A stretch of DNA of 64,000 bases from Aequorivita echinoideorum (GCF_018476645.1 NZ_JAHCTB010000006.1:1-64000), one strand, 5' to 3'. Positions 1 to 9,737 are shown, numbered from the stretch's first letter. Notes: generated by a model not told the origin, from the letters alone. Translations and numbers: made by a program.

Positions 1-77
1 TAAAACTCTTTTTCTATCCCGCAATACCTTTTTAATAAAATATTCCAAAAAATTTCAAGAGCCTCCCGCGTCAAGCA

Positions 78-97
78 AAAAACAGCTATCTGTTTTT
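78..97 (-). promoter_or_regulatory. Hairpin just downstream of leftward promoter
   Basis: Perfect 8-bp inverted repeat (AAAAACAG at 78-85, CTGTTTTT at 90-97) with a 4-nt loop. Read on the minus strand it is followed by a T run. It lies only a few bases after the start predicted from the promoter at 109-139. It could be an early terminator, an attenuator or a 5' protective hairpin. The gene it serves is outside the window. Confidence 0.45.
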
Positions 98-108
98 CTA
101 AGCGGTTG

Positions 109-139
109 CAAATATAGAACGGATTTTATTTTTACCAAA
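109..139 (-). promoter_or_regulatory. Leftward Bacteroidota-type promoter
   Basis: On the minus strand TTTG (139-136), a 19-base spacer and TATATTTG (116-109) match the Bacteroidota -33 TTTG and -7 TAnnTTTG consensus exactly. Transcription would start near 103 and leave the left end of the window, so a gene or RNA to the left, transcribed leftward, is implied. Confidence 0.65.
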
Positions 140-375
140 CATTGTGGTAACCTTTTTTTAATAAAAACTGAAGATATTTTTCAAACTGCTGAATCAATAT
201 AAGTTACAAATGATTCTTTTTTCAATTAATTTTACCTTAATATATATGCTCATGCTTAGATCAAATTTCATATTAGTAGCTAATATTTAAAGATTTTCTT
301 TTAAATGATTTTTAATTCATAAAGATTTCTCTGCTGTATTGCACCAAAAGAAATCTCAATACTATATGCAGTTTA

Positions 376-406
376 TTGCAAACAGTAGAAACTAATAGTA
401 TCTTTG
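376..406 (+). promoter_or_regulatory. Promoter of the thrS-infC-rpmI-rplT operon
   Basis: TTG (376-378), a 20-base spacer and TATCTTTG (399-406) match the Bacteroidota housekeeping sigma consensus. The predicted start near 412 gives a very short leader before thrS at 427, with no room for a T-box or other long leader control element. The rest of 140-375 is AT-rich and shows nothing else I can name. Confidence 0.7.
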
Positions 407-426
407 CGCCTTAATTTTTTTATAAT

Positions 427-2373
427 ATGATAGCTATTACCCTACCTGATGGAAGCGTAAAACATTTTGAGGCTGGCGTTACACCAATGGAGGTCGCAAA
501 AAGCATAAGCGAAGGATTTGCGAGAAATGTGATTTCTGCAAATTTCAATAATATTACAGTTGAAGTTTCCACACCTTTGAAGCAAGATGGAAGCTTGGTA
601 TTATACACATGGAGCAGCGAGGAAGGCAAAAAAGCTTTCTGGCATTCTTCTGCACATATTCTTGCTCAGGCTCTGGAAGAGCTGTATCCCGGAATTAAAT
701 TGACGATTGGGCCAGCAATAGAGAACGGCTTTTACTACGATGTAGATTTTGGAGATACATCCATTTCAGAGAAAGATCTAAAGGAGGTTGAAGATAAAAT
801 GCTGGAAATCGCACGCGGCAAGCACGAATTTTCAATCCGTGAGTCTTCAAAAGCGGATGCTTTGGATTATTACAGGAGCCAAGGAAACGAATATAAGGTG
901 GAATTAATAGAGAACCTCGAGGATGGCACTATCACCTTCTGTGATCATGATACTTTTACAGATTTATGTCGTGGCGGACACATTCCAAATACCGGCATTG
1001 TTAAAGCGGTCAAATTAATGAGTATTGCTGGCGCCTACTGGCGCGGTGATGAAAAGAATAAACAACTTACACGGATTTATGGAATAAGCTTTCCGAAACA
1101 AAAGGATCTTACTGAATATTTGGAACTTCTTGAAGAGGCAAAAAAACGCGACCATAGAAAATTAGGAAAGGAATTGGAACTTTTCACTTTTTCACAAAAA
1201 GTTGGGCAAGGTTTACCACTATGGATGCCCAAGGGAGCGGCACTAAGGGAGCGGCTGGAAAATTTTTTGAAGAAAGCCCAGAAAAAAGCTGGATATGAAA
1301 TGGTTGTGACACCACATATTGGGCAAAAGGAGCTTTACGTTACCTCTGGTCACTACGCTAAGTACGGTGCAGATAGCTTTCAGCCTATCCACACACCTGC
1401 CGAAGGAGAGGAATTTTTACTTAAACCCATGAATTGTCCGCATCATTGTGAAATTTATAATAGTAAACCTTGGTCCTATAAAGATTTGCCGAAGCGCTTT
1501 GCGGAATTTGGCACAGTATATAGATACGAGCAAAGTGGCGAGCTTCACGGTTTAACACGTGTTCGTGGTTTTACCCAAGACGATGCACACATTTTCTGCA
1601 CTCCAGATCAATTGGATGCGGAGTTTAAGAATGTTATCGATTTAGTTTTATACGTTTTCGGTTCGCTAGGCTTTGAGAACTTCTACACACAGGTTTCGTT
1701 AAGAGATCCAGAAAAGCCTGAAAAATACATTGGCAGTCTCGAAAATTGGGAAAAAGCCGAAAAGGCAATCATCAATGCAGCCGAGGCAAAAGGTCTCGAT
1801 TATAAAATTGAGTATGGCGAAGCCGCCTTTTATGGACCCAAACTGGATTTCATGGTCAAGGATGCGTTGGGTAGAAGTTGGCAATTAGGAACCATTCAGG
1901 TAGATTACAATTTACCGGAACGATTTGAATTGGAATACAAAGGTAGCGATAATGAAACCCACCGCCCAGTTATGATTCACCGGGCACCCTTTGGAAGTAT
2001 GGAGCGCTTTGTGGCTATTTTATTGGAACACACAGGCGGAAATTTCCCTTTGTGGCTCATGCCAGAGCAAGTCAGTATTTTATCTTTAAGTGAAAAATAT
2101 GAAAAATACGCACAAAAAGTTTTAAATTTGCTTGAAAATGACGAAATTCGCGCCCTTGTTGACAATAGGAACGAGACAATTGGCAAGAAAATAAGGGAAG
2201 CTGAAATGAACAAAATCCCATATATGCTGATTGTTGGGGAGCAAGAAGAAAAAGATGGAACGGTTTCTGTACGTAAACACGGTGAAGGCGACTTGGGAAC
2301 AATGACTGCAAAAGCCTTTTCAGAATTAATCCATCAGGAAATAAAGAAAGAATCGAAAGAATTTAATGTATAA
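427..2373 (+). CDS. thrS: Threonine--tRNA ligase
   Basis: Class II aminoacyl-tRNA synthetase that charges tRNA-Thr. The 648 residues are full length. An N-terminal TGS domain (about 1-61) is followed by the editing domain, with HxxxH at 73-77 and CxxxH at 181-185. The catalytic core has the zinc-binding Cys337 in MNCPHH and His388 in DDAHIF, plus the motif-2 region around [11 protein letters not shown]. The C-terminal anticodon-binding domain starts near residue 545. It is the first gene of an operon with infC, rpmI and rplT, the same neighbours as in many bacteria. ATG at 427 follows a consensus promoter closely. Confidence 0.98.
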   Translation: MIAITLPDGSVKHFEAGVTPMEVAKSISEGFARNVISANFNNITVEVSTPLKQDGSLVLYTWSSEEGKKAFWHSSAHILAQALEELYPGIKLTIGPAIENGFYYDVDFGDTSISEKDLKEVEDKMLEIARGKHEFSIRESSKADALDYYRSQGNEYKVELIENLEDGTITFCDHDTFTDLCRGGHIPNTGIVKAVKLMSIAGAYWRGDEKNKQLTRIYGISFPKQKDLTEYLELLEEAKKRDHRKLGKELELFTFSQKVGQGLPLWMPKGAALRERLENFLKKAQKKAGYEMVVTPHIGQKELYVTSGHYAKYGADSFQPIHTPAEGEEFLLKPMNCPHHCEIYNSKPWSYKDLPKRFAEFGTVYRYEQSGELHGLTRVRGFTQDDAHIFCTPDQLDAEFKNVIDLVLYVFGSLGFENFYTQVSLRDPEKPEKYIGSLENWEKAEKAIINAAEAKGLDYKIEYGEAAFYGPKLDFMVKDALGRSWQLGTIQVDYNLPERFELEYKGSDNETHRPVMIHRAPFGSMERFVAILLEHTGGNFPLWLMPEQVSILSLSEKYEKYAQKVLNLLENDEIRALVDNRNETIGKKIREAEMNKIPYMLIVGEQEEKDGTVSVRKHGEGDLGTMTAKAFSELIHQEIKKESKEFNV

Positions 2374-2389
2374 CTAAATATTTATAGCC

Positions 2390-2944
2390 ATAGCAATACG
2401 AAGAAAAAGAAGTAAGGGACCTGCAAGGGTAATTAAAGAAGATCAACACCGCATCAACGGCAAGATTCGCGCGGAAGAAGTGCGTCTTGTTGGCGATAAT
2501 GTGGAAATAGGAATATACCCACTAAGAAAAGCAAGGGATATTGCCGAGGAACAGGAGTTAGATCTTGTTGAAATCTCACCCAACGCGAACCCGCCCGTCT
2601 GTAAAGTAATAGATTATAAAAAGTTTGTCTACGAACAGAAAAAACGCGAAAAAGCCTTAAAGGCGAAAGCAACAAAGGTTACTATCAAGGAAATCCGATT
2701 CGGCCCAAATACGGACGATCACGATTATGAGTTCAAAAAGAAACACGGTGAAAAGTTTTTGCAGGAAGGCTCTAAGTTGAAAGCGTATGTTTTCTTTAAA
2801 GGACGTTCCATCATTTATAAAGACCAAGGTGAAATTTTGTTATTGCGCCTTGCCCGCGATTTGGAAGAATTCGGGAAAGTTGAACAAATGCCGAAACTGG
2901 AGGGAAAACGAATGATTATGTTCATTGCTCCAAAGAAAAAATAA
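2390..2944 (+). CDS. infC: Translation initiation factor IF-3 (AUA start)
   Basis: IF-3 binds the 30S subunit and discriminates start codons. The first in-frame ATG-like Met lies well inside the conserved N-domain, at VRLVGDNVE (GTG/CTT region near 2480), so it cannot be the start. The frame opens after a TAA at 2375 and reads ATA TTT ATA GCC ATA GCA ATA CGA. Families in this phylum begin MAIRR, which puts the start at ATA 2390 and gives 184 residues. No ATG, GTG or TTG exists upstream in frame. An unusual start codon is a known autoregulatory device for IF-3 (AUU in E. coli). N-domain covers about 1-80 and C-domain 90-184, ending MFIAPKKK. Confidence 0.93.
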   Translation: MAIRRKRSKGPARVIKEDQHRINGKIRAEEVRLVGDNVEIGIYPLRKARDIAEEQELDLVEISPNANPPVCKVIDYKKFVYEQKKREKALKAKATKVTIKEIRFGPNTDDHDYEFKKKHGEKFLQEGSKLKAYVFFKGRSIIYKDQGEILLLRLARDLEEFGKVEQMPKLEGKRMIMFIAPKKK

Positions 2945-3041
2945 ACAGTCCCGGTGTTCATTGCTAAATAAAAAATCCGTTCGGATTCTCTTCAGAACCG
3001 AATTTGAAAATAAAGCGAAATAATAATTAATAATAGGAAAC

Positions 3042-3239
3042 ATGCCGAAACAAAAAACAAAATCCAGTGCCAAAAAGCGTTTTAAGCTTACGGGTTCTGG
3101 TAAAATCAAAAGAAAGCATGCGTTTAAAAGCCACATCTTGACAAAGAAAAGCAAAAAACGCAAACTCGCATTGACCCACGATGCTTTAGTAGATAAGGCC
3201 GATGAGAGCAATGTTAAGCTTATGCTTCGAATGAAGTAA
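3042..3239 (+). CDS. rpmI: 50S ribosomal protein L35
   Basis: A very basic 65-residue protein beginning [24 protein letters not shown], with the family pattern KKRFKxTGSGKxKR and [18 protein letters not shown] core. It has normal length for L35. It sits between infC and rplT as in most bacteria, so it is probably co-transcribed and under IF3/L20 feedback, although I see no proven L20-binding structure in the short spacers. Confidence 0.97.
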   Translation: MPKQKTKSSAKKRFKLTGSGKIKRKHAFKSHILTKKSKKRKLALTHDALVDKADESNVKLMLRMK

Positions 3240-3351
3240 TACCGCTTAACCGGTTAAAACAATTATTTAAACCCTGGAGTAGCGCAATTAAAGAATTCAA
3301 AATTCATGATTCAGAATTAAGGAATCGCCTACTACAAAAAAAATTAAAATT

Positions 3352-3696
3352 ATGCCAAGATCAGTAAATTCAGTTGCGAAGAGAGCCCGCAGAAAAAAGG
3401 TTCTTAAACAAGCCAAAGGTTTTTTTGGAAGACGTAAAAATGTATGGACAGTTGCAAAAAACGCAGTGGATAAAGCGATGCTTTATAGCTACCGTGACCG
3501 CCGTGCAAAAAAGAGAAATTTCAGATCCTTATGGATTACCCGTATAAATGCGGGAGCTAGACAGCATGGAATGTCTTATTCACAATTTATGGGAAGTTTG
3601 AAAAATAGCGGAATCGAACTTAACCGAAAGGTTTTGGCAGATTTGGCCATGAACCACCCAGAGGCTTTTGCCGCAATTATAAACAAAGTAAAATAA
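3352..3696 (+). CDS. rplT: 50S ribosomal protein L20
   Basis: A 114-residue protein, starting [20 protein letters not shown], with the typical [36 protein letters not shown] and NAGARQHG segments of L20. It binds 23S rRNA early in 50S assembly and in other bacteria represses its own operon. It is the last gene of the thrS-infC-rpmI operon and is followed by a strong terminator. The rpmI-rplT spacer contains AT-rich TTCAAAATTC/TTCAGAATT-type sequence. Confidence 0.98.
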   Translation: MPRSVNSVAKRARRKKVLKQAKGFFGRRKNVWTVAKNAVDKAMLYSYRDRRAKKRNFRSLWITRINAGARQHGMSYSQFMGSLKNSGIELNRKVLADLAMNHPEAFAAIINKVK

Positions 3697-3724
3697 GACA
3701 TTTATAAACTATATTATTTCGCCC

Positions 3725-3755
3725 AAACCGCTTCAGCAATGAGGCGGTTTTTTTA
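3725..3755 (+). terminator. Terminator of the thrS-rplT operon
   Basis: An 11-bp stem (AAACCGCTTCA 3725-3735 with TGAGGCGGTTT 3740-3750, one G-T pair), loop GCAA and a T run, directly after rplT. Confidence 0.92.
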
Positions 3756-3806
3756 TGGATAAATTCAAAAAAATAAGTTTAGTATCTTCGTCTAAATTAC
3801 TTTTGA

Positions 3807-4751
3807 ATGTTCAAGCCTATAGTTTTTATTATTTTTATTACTCTTTTCGGCAGTACTACTTTCGGCCAAGAGGGTAGTGGAAAACTGTATAAAATTGATA
3901 GGTACAAATCCATTTACCTCCCACTGGGTGAAATTTCTTTCGCAGATAGATTAGTGGAATTTAATGTAGGTTCACCCGCTCCCATTCAAAAATACAGGGA
4001 TAGTCTTCAATGTTTGGAGGAACCAAATTACAGAAATTACCAAACTCCCAACTTTGTCTCTTTGGGCTGTGGAGGAAGTTTAACTGTTGAATTTACGGAC
4101 AATGGTTTTATGAATCTACCCGGCGACGATCTTTATATTTTTAAAGTAGGCCCGTCATTGGAACCGGCTAAAATAGAAATTTCCCAAAATGGGAAAGATT
4201 GGATTTATGCCGGAAAAATTGCTGGCGGTAAATCTTCCATTGAATTGAGCGATGCAAAAATAGATACGGAAACTGTTTATTATTACCTGAAAATCACTGA
4301 CCTCAAAGACCTGTGCCGAAGTAAAAGTGCAGGTGCAGATATTGATGCAATAGGGGCAATAAATAGCGTGATAAAATTGACTATTGATGCGGATGTGCTC
4401 TTCGATGTCGCAAAGTTCGATTTAAAGGAAACCGCCAAAAAGAGTTTGGACTCCCTTAAAAGTTCAATTGAAAAAGTGGATAGAGCTACGATTTTAATTC
4501 AAGGGCATACGGACAGTGATGGAGATGAAAGTGCAAATATGATTCTTTCTGAAAATAGAAGTATTTCAGTAAAAAACAGATTGCTGGAAATTTTTGAAAA
4601 AAGTTCAGACTACGAATTTGAAATAAAAGCGTATGGTGAAAGCAAACCGCGGGTTCCCAACAATACTGAACATAACAAGCAACAAAACCGACGCGTGGAA
4701 ATTACTGTACTGCCGCCCAAGGATTACTACGAAAATTTAAATAGAAAATAA
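3807..4751 (+). CDS. OmpA-family outer-membrane/peptidoglycan-linked protein
   Basis: 314 residues with a signal peptide (about 1-20, ending TTFGQ). A central region of about 170 residues has no family I recognise but contains paired cysteines. The C-terminal OmpA-like peptidoglycan-binding domain (about 190-305) shows GHTDSDGDESANMILSENR and the RVEITV ending typical of the fold. It probably anchors the outer membrane to murein. A weak promoter-like TATCTTCG occurs at 3783-3790. It is convergent with the next gene. Confidence 0.9.
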   Translation: MFKPIVFIIFITLFGSTTFGQEGSGKLYKIDRYKSIYLPLGEISFADRLVEFNVGSPAPIQKYRDSLQCLEEPNYRNYQTPNFVSLGCGGSLTVEFTDNGFMNLPGDDLYIFKVGPSLEPAKIEISQNGKDWIYAGKIAGGKSSIELSDAKIDTETVYYYLKITDLKDLCRSKSAGADIDAIGAINSVIKLTIDADVLFDVAKFDLKETAKKSLDSLKSSIEKVDRATILIQGHTDSDGDESANMILSENRSISVKNRLLEIFEKSSDYEFEIKAYGESKPRVPNNTEHNKQQNRRVEITVLPPKDYYENLNRK

Positions 4752-4756
4752 ATCTG

Positions 4757-4786
4757 AAAAGATCAAGTCTTTTGTTTTTTCTTTTT
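4757..4786 (+). terminator. Weak terminator after the OmpA-like gene
   Basis: A short A/T-rich stem (AAAAGA 4757-4762, TCTTTT 4768-4773) followed by a T-rich stretch. It overlaps the 3' end of the convergent gene. Only the position and T run support it. Confidence 0.3.
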
Positions 4787-6022
4787 TGCAGCTGGAAATA
4801 GAACATTGTTCAATATAAGTCGGTATCCCGGTGAATTTGGGTGTAAAGCCAACTCCGTTTTTGCATCCCCTACTCTATGCTGGTAATCTTCCGGATCGTG
4901 GCCGCCGTAAAATGTAAAAAAACCTTTTCCTTTTATTCCGTGGATGTATCGTGCTTCCCCATTGCTTTTATTTTCCCCCATCACCAAAACATTTGCTTTA
5001 ATTTCATCACGATCAAACGAAGTTGTTTGACCCATAAAACCTTTCACCAATGCCGTATGGTTCTGGCAGAGCATAGTAGGTATTGGATCCCATTTTGCTG
5101 AATAATCCATTAGTGTGAAATAATCAGTTTCTTTTGATACCCTTCTTTTTTCAGTCATATCAATGCTTGAAAACTCATAGACCATTGGGCTTCGTTCCAA
5201 AATAAAATCAGTAAAGGCAAATGTTTTATTGTAATCAATTTTGCTTTGATAGCCAGGTTCGCTCGGGTCACCGTCAAACATAGGTTCGCAAATATCAACT
5301 CCTTCGGCAGAAAGTGCAATGTCGAAACTGTCGGTTGCACTGCACATTGCAAACATAAAGCCACCTCCTATCACATAATCCCGAATTTTCTTCGCCACAT
5401 CCAGTTTTTCCTCTGAAACTTTATTATATCCTAATTTTGCGGCTAATAGCTCCGCATTTTTCTTGTCTTCAATATACCACGGTGCAGAACGATAAGCACG
5501 ATAAAACTTACCGTATTGTCCTGTAAAGTCTTCGTGGTGTAGGTGCAACCAGTCGTAAAGAATCAACTGATCGCCCAATAATTCTTCGTCATAAATTACC
5601 TCGTAAGGAATTTCGGCATACGTCAATACCATAGTTACGGCATCATCCCAAGGAAGATTTCCTTTCGGGGAATACACAGCAATTTTCGGGGCTTTTTCAA
5701 GAACTACTGCATCCATATTTTTGGATGGACTACTTATGTCTGTAAGTATCTGTTCCGTTTTACCATCAGAAATTACCTCAAAGGAAACCCCTCGAATCTG
5801 GCATTCTCGCTGGATTTCAGCAGAATCAGGAACTAAAAATGAGCCGCCGCGATAATTGAGAAGCCATTTCACTTTCTGTTGTTTATCTAATATCCAGTAC
5901 GTGATTCCGTAAGCCTTTAAGTGTTCTTTTTGGGTTTCAGCGTCCATGGGAATTAGGATGTAGGATGCCGATGCTTTGATTGAAAATAAAAAAATTAGGG
6001 TAATTGCTATGTATTTCGTCAT
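4763..6022 (-). CDS. Secreted conserved protein, often labelled asparagine synthetase B
   Basis: 419 residues with a signal peptide (about 1-19, ending ASA). Close homologues in Flavobacteriia are, from memory, annotated asparagine synthetase B, but I see neither the N-terminal Cys2 glutaminase nor the SGGxDS ATP-pyrophosphatase motif of AsnB, and the protein is too short and exported. The segment 115-290 (PWDDAVTMVLTYAEIPYEVIYDEELL, VIGGGFMFAMCSATDSFDIAL) resembles a class I glutamine-amidotransferase-like or ThuA-like flavodoxin fold with a possible nucleophile elbow at GGFMFAMCS. The C-terminal part contains FYGGHDPEDYQH. Function unknown. The lysine-rich tail is PAAKKKKQKT. Confidence 0.75.
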   Translation of the reverse strand: MTKYIAITLIFLFSIKASASYILIPMDAETQKEHLKAYGITYWILDKQQKVKWLLNYRGGSFLVPDSAEIQRECQIRGVSFEVISDGKTEQILTDISSPSKNMDAVVLEKAPKIAVYSPKGNLPWDDAVTMVLTYAEIPYEVIYDEELLGDQLILYDWLHLHHEDFTGQYGKFYRAYRSAPWYIEDKKNAELLAAKLGYNKVSEEKLDVAKKIRDYVIGGGFMFAMCSATDSFDIALSAEGVDICEPMFDGDPSEPGYQSKIDYNKTFAFTDFILERSPMVYEFSSIDMTEKRRVSKETDYFTLMDYSAKWDPIPTMLCQNHTALVKGFMGQTTSFDRDEIKANVLVMGENKSNGEARYIHGIKGKGFFTFYGGHDPEDYQHRVGDAKTELALHPNSPGYRLILNNVLFPAAKKKKQKT

Positions 6023-6108
6023 AATGGAATTTCAAAAAAACTAGGTAAAATCCAAGTTTCCGTGGCACTAAATATAACGACAATTTTTAAGCCAAGTTTT
6101 CCTTTTCG

Positions 6109-7662
6109 CTAAAAAGGGACATCATTATCATCATCCGCGGAAAGATCGTCATTCATGGAACTACCAAATGCTTCATTTGCGGAAGGAAGATTTGATGTTC
6201 TGAAACTATCGTCATTTGCGGCATCATTCATTCTCGAATGAATTTCCATAGGAATTTCATCTTGGTCTAGACTCTCAAATTTACCCAAATGGCCAATGAA
6301 CTTCAACCTTATTTCATCAAGGCCACCATTACGGTGCTTGGCTACAATAAATTCGGCCTGGCCTGCTGTGGGCGTATGTTCTTCGTCATCCCATTCATCA
6401 ATTTTATAGTATTCTGGTCGGTAAATAAAGGAAACTATATCTGCATCCTGCTCAATAGCTCCAGACTCACGAAGATCTGAAAGCAATGGACGTTTGCTCC
6501 CGCCGCGGGTCTCAACCGCTCGAGAAAGCTGTGAGAGCGCGATTACAGGAATGTTCAATTCTTTCGCCAGCGCCTTTAGGTTTCTGGAAATAGTAGAAAT
6601 TTCTTGTTCCCTATTACCACCTTTTTGGCTTCCTCCAGCAGTCATCAATTGCAAATAGTCAATGATTATGAGTTTAATTCCATGTTGTGACGATAGTCTA
6701 CGTGCCTTTGCCCGTAAATCGAAAATGGAAAGAGATGGGGTGTCATCAATAAAAAGTGGTGCTTTTTCAAGACCCTTCACTTTTACGTTCAACTGTTCCC
6801 ATTCATGTTTTTCAAGATTTCCCGTACGTAATTTTTCGGAACTCAATTGAGTTTCAGATGAAATAAGTCTTGTTATAAGTTGCACGGAGGACATTTCCAA
6901 CGAGAAAAAAGCCACCGGAATATTATGTTCCACGGCAATATTCCGCGCCATGGAAAGTGTAAGGGCTGTTTTACCCATACCAGGCCTCGCGGCAATTATT
7001 ATAAGATCACTGGGCTGCCAACCGGATGTAAGTTTGTCAACCTTTGTAAAACCGGATGGAACACCAGACAATCCTTCCTTATTGGCAATTTCCTCAATTC
7101 GCTTTTTAGCTTGTATAACCAAACTTTGGGCGGTTTCCGAAGATCTTTTTATATTTCCTTGGGTAACTTCATATAATTTTGCTTCCGCGTTGTCCAAAAG
7201 ATCAAAAACATCAGTACCCTCGTTATATGAATCTTCAATTATTTCATTTGAAATTTTTATCAAACTTCGCTGAATATATTTCTGAAGAATAATACGTGCG
7301 TGAAATTCTATATGCGCTGAAGATGAAACCTTTTGGGTCAATTGGATAAGATAAAACTCCCCTCCAGCGAGTTCCAATTTGCCCTGCTTCTTCAATTGCG
7401 ATGAAACGGTTAATAAGTCCACCGGCTCACTGTTTTCGAACAATGTATGTATTGCTTCAAATATATGTTGGTGCGCCTGTTTGTAGAACACTTCGGGATG
7501 AAGAATATCTATCACTTCATCCACCCCCTTTTTATCAATCATTAAAGCGCCAATTACAACTTCTTCTAAATCAATAGCTTGCGGAGGTAATTTTCCTTTT
7601 TCAAGCGAAATTACCTGGGAAGAGCGAGTTGCATAACTGGCTTGAGACTGAATTTTTTCCAT
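6109..7662 (-). CDS. dnaB: Replicative DNA helicase
   Basis: 517 residues with the DnaB N-terminal domain (about 25-130), linker and RecA-like ATPase domain. Walker A is ARPGMGKTA at about 225-233. SLEMSSVQLITRL, IIDYLQLM and the arginine-finger region around AIEQDADIVSFIYRPEYY follow. The C-terminal tail is acidic and ends DDDNDVPF, similar to single-strand-binding-protein tails, and might mediate partner contacts (inference). It unwinds DNA at the fork. It is transcribed alone or with the downstream secreted gene; accA upstream has its own terminator. Confidence 0.98.
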   Translation of the reverse strand: MEKIQSQASYATRSSQVISLEKGKLPPQAIDLEEVVIGALMIDKKGVDEVIDILHPEVFYKQAHQHIFEAIHTLFENSEPVDLLTVSSQLKKQGKLELAGGEFYLIQLTQKVSSSAHIEFHARIILQKYIQRSLIKISNEIIEDSYNEGTDVFDLLDNAEAKLYEVTQGNIKRSSETAQSLVIQAKKRIEEIANKEGLSGVPSGFTKVDKLTSGWQPSDLIIIAARPGMGKTALTLSMARNIAVEHNIPVAFFSLEMSSVQLITRLISSETQLSSEKLRTGNLEKHEWEQLNVKVKGLEKAPLFIDDTPSLSIFDLRAKARRLSSQHGIKLIIIDYLQLMTAGGSQKGGNREQEISTISRNLKALAKELNIPVIALSQLSRAVETRGGSKRPLLSDLRESGAIEQDADIVSFIYRPEYYKIDEWDDEEHTPTAGQAEFIVAKHRNGGLDEIRLKFIGHLGKFESLDQDEIPMEIHSRMNDAANDDSFRTSNLPSANEAFGSSMNDDLSADDDNDVPF

Positions 7663-7774
7663 AAGGCGAATGTAAAGAAAATGTTAAGAGGTGGATTTAT
7701 TTTTTGCAGCTCTATGTCCACAGGTCTTCAACAATCCAACTGTTAATAAACACAAAATAATGTTGATAACCCGT

Positions 7775-7804
7775 AAAAAAATCCGAAGGCCTCCCTCCGG
7801 ATTT
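7775..7804 (-). terminator. Terminator of accA
   Basis: On the minus strand a 7-bp stem (7804-7798 with 7785-7779) extended by AGG/CCT pairs, followed by seven T residues. It lies just past the accA stop and isolates dnaB. Confidence 0.85.
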
Positions 7805-7829
7805 CTGTTATTGTATGCTATTGTTACAA

Positions 7830-8783
7830 TTAGTTTTTGAAGGCTCCCATATCCAAATATTTTTCCATTCTGGCATGCACCAAATCTTTTGGGGATAACA
7901 TTTTTAGGTCGTGATATGCCCCAGAAATTGCCTCCGAAACTGTTTTGAAAGTAGATTCCCGATCGCTGTGGGCACCGCCTAAGGGTTCTTTGATAATCTC
8001 GTCTATCAATTTCTGCTTTTTCATGTCTGTAGCGGTAAGCTTCAATGACTCCGCTGCCTGCTCCTTGAATTCCCAGCTTCGCCATAAAATCGACGAACAG
8101 CTCTCCGGCGAAATAACTGAATACCAAGTATTTTCAAGCATTAGTACAGAATCACCAACACCGATACCTAACGCGCCACCGCTTGCGCCTTCGCCAATAA
8201 TAACAACAATAATGGGCACTTTAAGCCTTGTCATTTCCAAAATATTTCGGGCGATGGCCTCGCCTTGGCCGCGTTCTTCAGCCTCTAGGCCTGGATAGGC
8301 TCCCGGCGTATCCACAAAACAGACAACGGGAATATTGAACTTTTCGGCAGATTTCATTAACCTTAATGCCTTTCTGTAGCCTTCAGGATTTGCCATCCCA
8401 AAATTCCTGAATTGCCGTGTTTTTGTGTTGTATCCTTTTTGTTGCCCAATAAACATATAGCTTTGGTCATCAATTTTTCCGAGACCACCCACCATAGCTT
8501 TATCATCCTTAAAATTTCTGTCTCCATGAAGTTCCAAAAAGGAATCTCCACAAATGGCCTTTATATAATCCATAGTATATGGACGATCCGGATGACGGGA
8601 CAATTGCACACGTTGCCAAGGCGTTAGGTTTTTATAAATTTCCTTTTTAGTTGCAGCCAATTTTTTTTCAATCTGTTTGCAGGTATTGCTCACGTCAACA
8701 TTGCTCTCTTCTCCAATAAGGCAAGCCTTCTCAAATTGTTCCTGTAATTCCTTTATAGGTAATTCAAAATCAAGATATTCCAT
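7830..8783 (-). CDS. accA: Acetyl-CoA carboxylase carboxyltransferase, alpha subunit
   Basis: 317 residues, full length for AccA. The alpha subunit works with AccD to transfer carboxyl from biotin to acetyl-CoA in fatty-acid synthesis. Visible family segments are [44 protein letters not shown] and [32 protein letters not shown], which form the crotonase-type oxyanion core. The first 60 residues are the coiled N-terminal helix. It has its own candidate promoter and a terminator, so it is probably monocistronic. Confidence 0.97.
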   Translation of the reverse strand: MEYLDFELPIKELQEQFEKACLIGEESNVDVSNTCKQIEKKLAATKKEIYKNLTPWQRVQLSRHPDRPYTMDYIKAICGDSFLELHGDRNFKDDKAMVGGLGKIDDQSYMFIGQQKGYNTKTRQFRNFGMANPEGYRKALRLMKSAEKFNIPVVCFVDTPGAYPGLEAEERGQGEAIARNILEMTRLKVPIIVVIIGEGASGGALGIGVGDSVLMLENTWYSVISPESCSSILWRSWEFKEQAAESLKLTATDMKKQKLIDEIIKEPLGGAHSDRESTFKTVSEAISGAYHDLKMLSPKDLVHARMEKYLDMGAFKN

Positions 8784-8814
8784 ATTTTTTGATACTTTTT
8801 GTGGGAGTGATTGA

Positions 8815-8822
8815 CAAAGATA
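8815..8822 (-). promoter_or_regulatory. -7 box of accA promoter
   Basis: Minus-strand TATCTTTG, an exact TAnnTTTG match 32 bases before the accA start. A TTG on the minus strand at 8848-8846 is 23 bases upstream, at the long end of accepted spacing. Confidence 0.55.
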
Positions 8823-8834
8823 AAAATATTGTTT

Positions 8835-9737
8835 TTAGGTATCTGCCAATCTTCTTCTTTTTCTTTGTTGGGTAACTTTTATAATTCCGTTGGCCACTAC
8901 CGTTATTAAAATAATGCCGGCGCCATAGTAAAATTGTGGACTCATATTTTCAGAATCGCCTAAAACCAAGAGCGCTAAAATAATTCCATAAACGGGCTCC
9001 AAATTAATGGTAAGCATTACCGTGTAGGGGCTTATCCATTTCATTACGTGAACCGAAGCTATAAAAGCATAGGCTGTACAAGCCGAAGCCAAAACGACCA
9101 AATACACCCAGTCCGTAGGTTTCAAAATAAAAAATTTTGAATTAAACTTTCCGGCGAAAGCCAAATAAACGGTTATCCCCAAAACGCCGAACATAAGTTC
9201 ATAAAATGAAATAACCGAAGCTTTGTGCTGCAGTGCGAATTTTCCATTTATAACTGAAAAGAGTGCGCTTAAAAATGCGGAAGCCAATGCCAATAAAATT
9301 CCAGTTGTATAAGAACCTTCTACATCAAAAATTACATAAAGGCCCACCACCGCTACCAAGCCAAATAATACTTCGTAAATAATTATTTTTCGACCGTATA
9401 AAATGGGTTCCAATAGCGATGCAAAAAAAGCGCCCGTTGAAAGTACGGCGAGCGTCACAGATACATTTGATGCTTTTATGGCTCCAAAAAAAGTAAGCCA
9501 ATGCAATGCAATAATCAATCCCGCAAGACAAAAACCCAATAATGTTTTACGCGAAAAGCGCAATTTCTCTTTTCTTATTGAAATGAAAATAAAGATAAAA
9601 CCTGTTGCCAGTAACATTCTGTACCACACCAACGGAATTGCCTCCAAGGAAATGAGCGCGCCCAAAACCGCCGTAAAGCCCCAAATAAAAACTATAAAAT
9701 GAAGGTGGAGATAATTGAGAAGCTTATCGTTTCGCAT
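8835..9737 (-). CDS. EamA-family (DMT) transporter
   Basis: 300 residues with about ten hydrophobic helices in two homologous EamA repeats (about 8-140 and 150-285), as in drug/metabolite exporters of the inner membrane. Typical segments are FIWGFTAVLGALISLEAIPLVWYRMLLA near the N-terminus and NLEPVYGIILALLVLGD in repeat two. The substrate cannot be read from sequence. Its start overlaps the end of the LptF/LptG gene by 14 bp, so the two are translationally coupled and form an operon with tgt. Confidence 0.93.
   Translation of the reverse strand: MRNDKLLNYLHLHFIVFIWGFTAVLGALISLEAIPLVWYRMLLATGFIFIFISIRKEKLRFSRKTLLGFCLAGLIIALHWLTFFGAIKASNVSVTLAVLSTGAFFASLLEPILYGRKIIIYEVLFGLVAVVGLYVIFDVEGSYTTGILLALASAFLSALFSVINGKFALQHKASVISFYELMFGVLGITVYLAFAGKFNSKFFILKPTDWVYLVVLASACTAYAFIASVHVMKWISPYTVMLTINLEPVYGIILALLVLGDSENMSPQFYYGAGIILITVVANGIIKVTQQRKRRRLADT

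Noticed and set aside
426-427. T-box or other riboswitch before thrS
   Set aside because: The promoter leaves a leader of only about 15 bases, too short for such elements.
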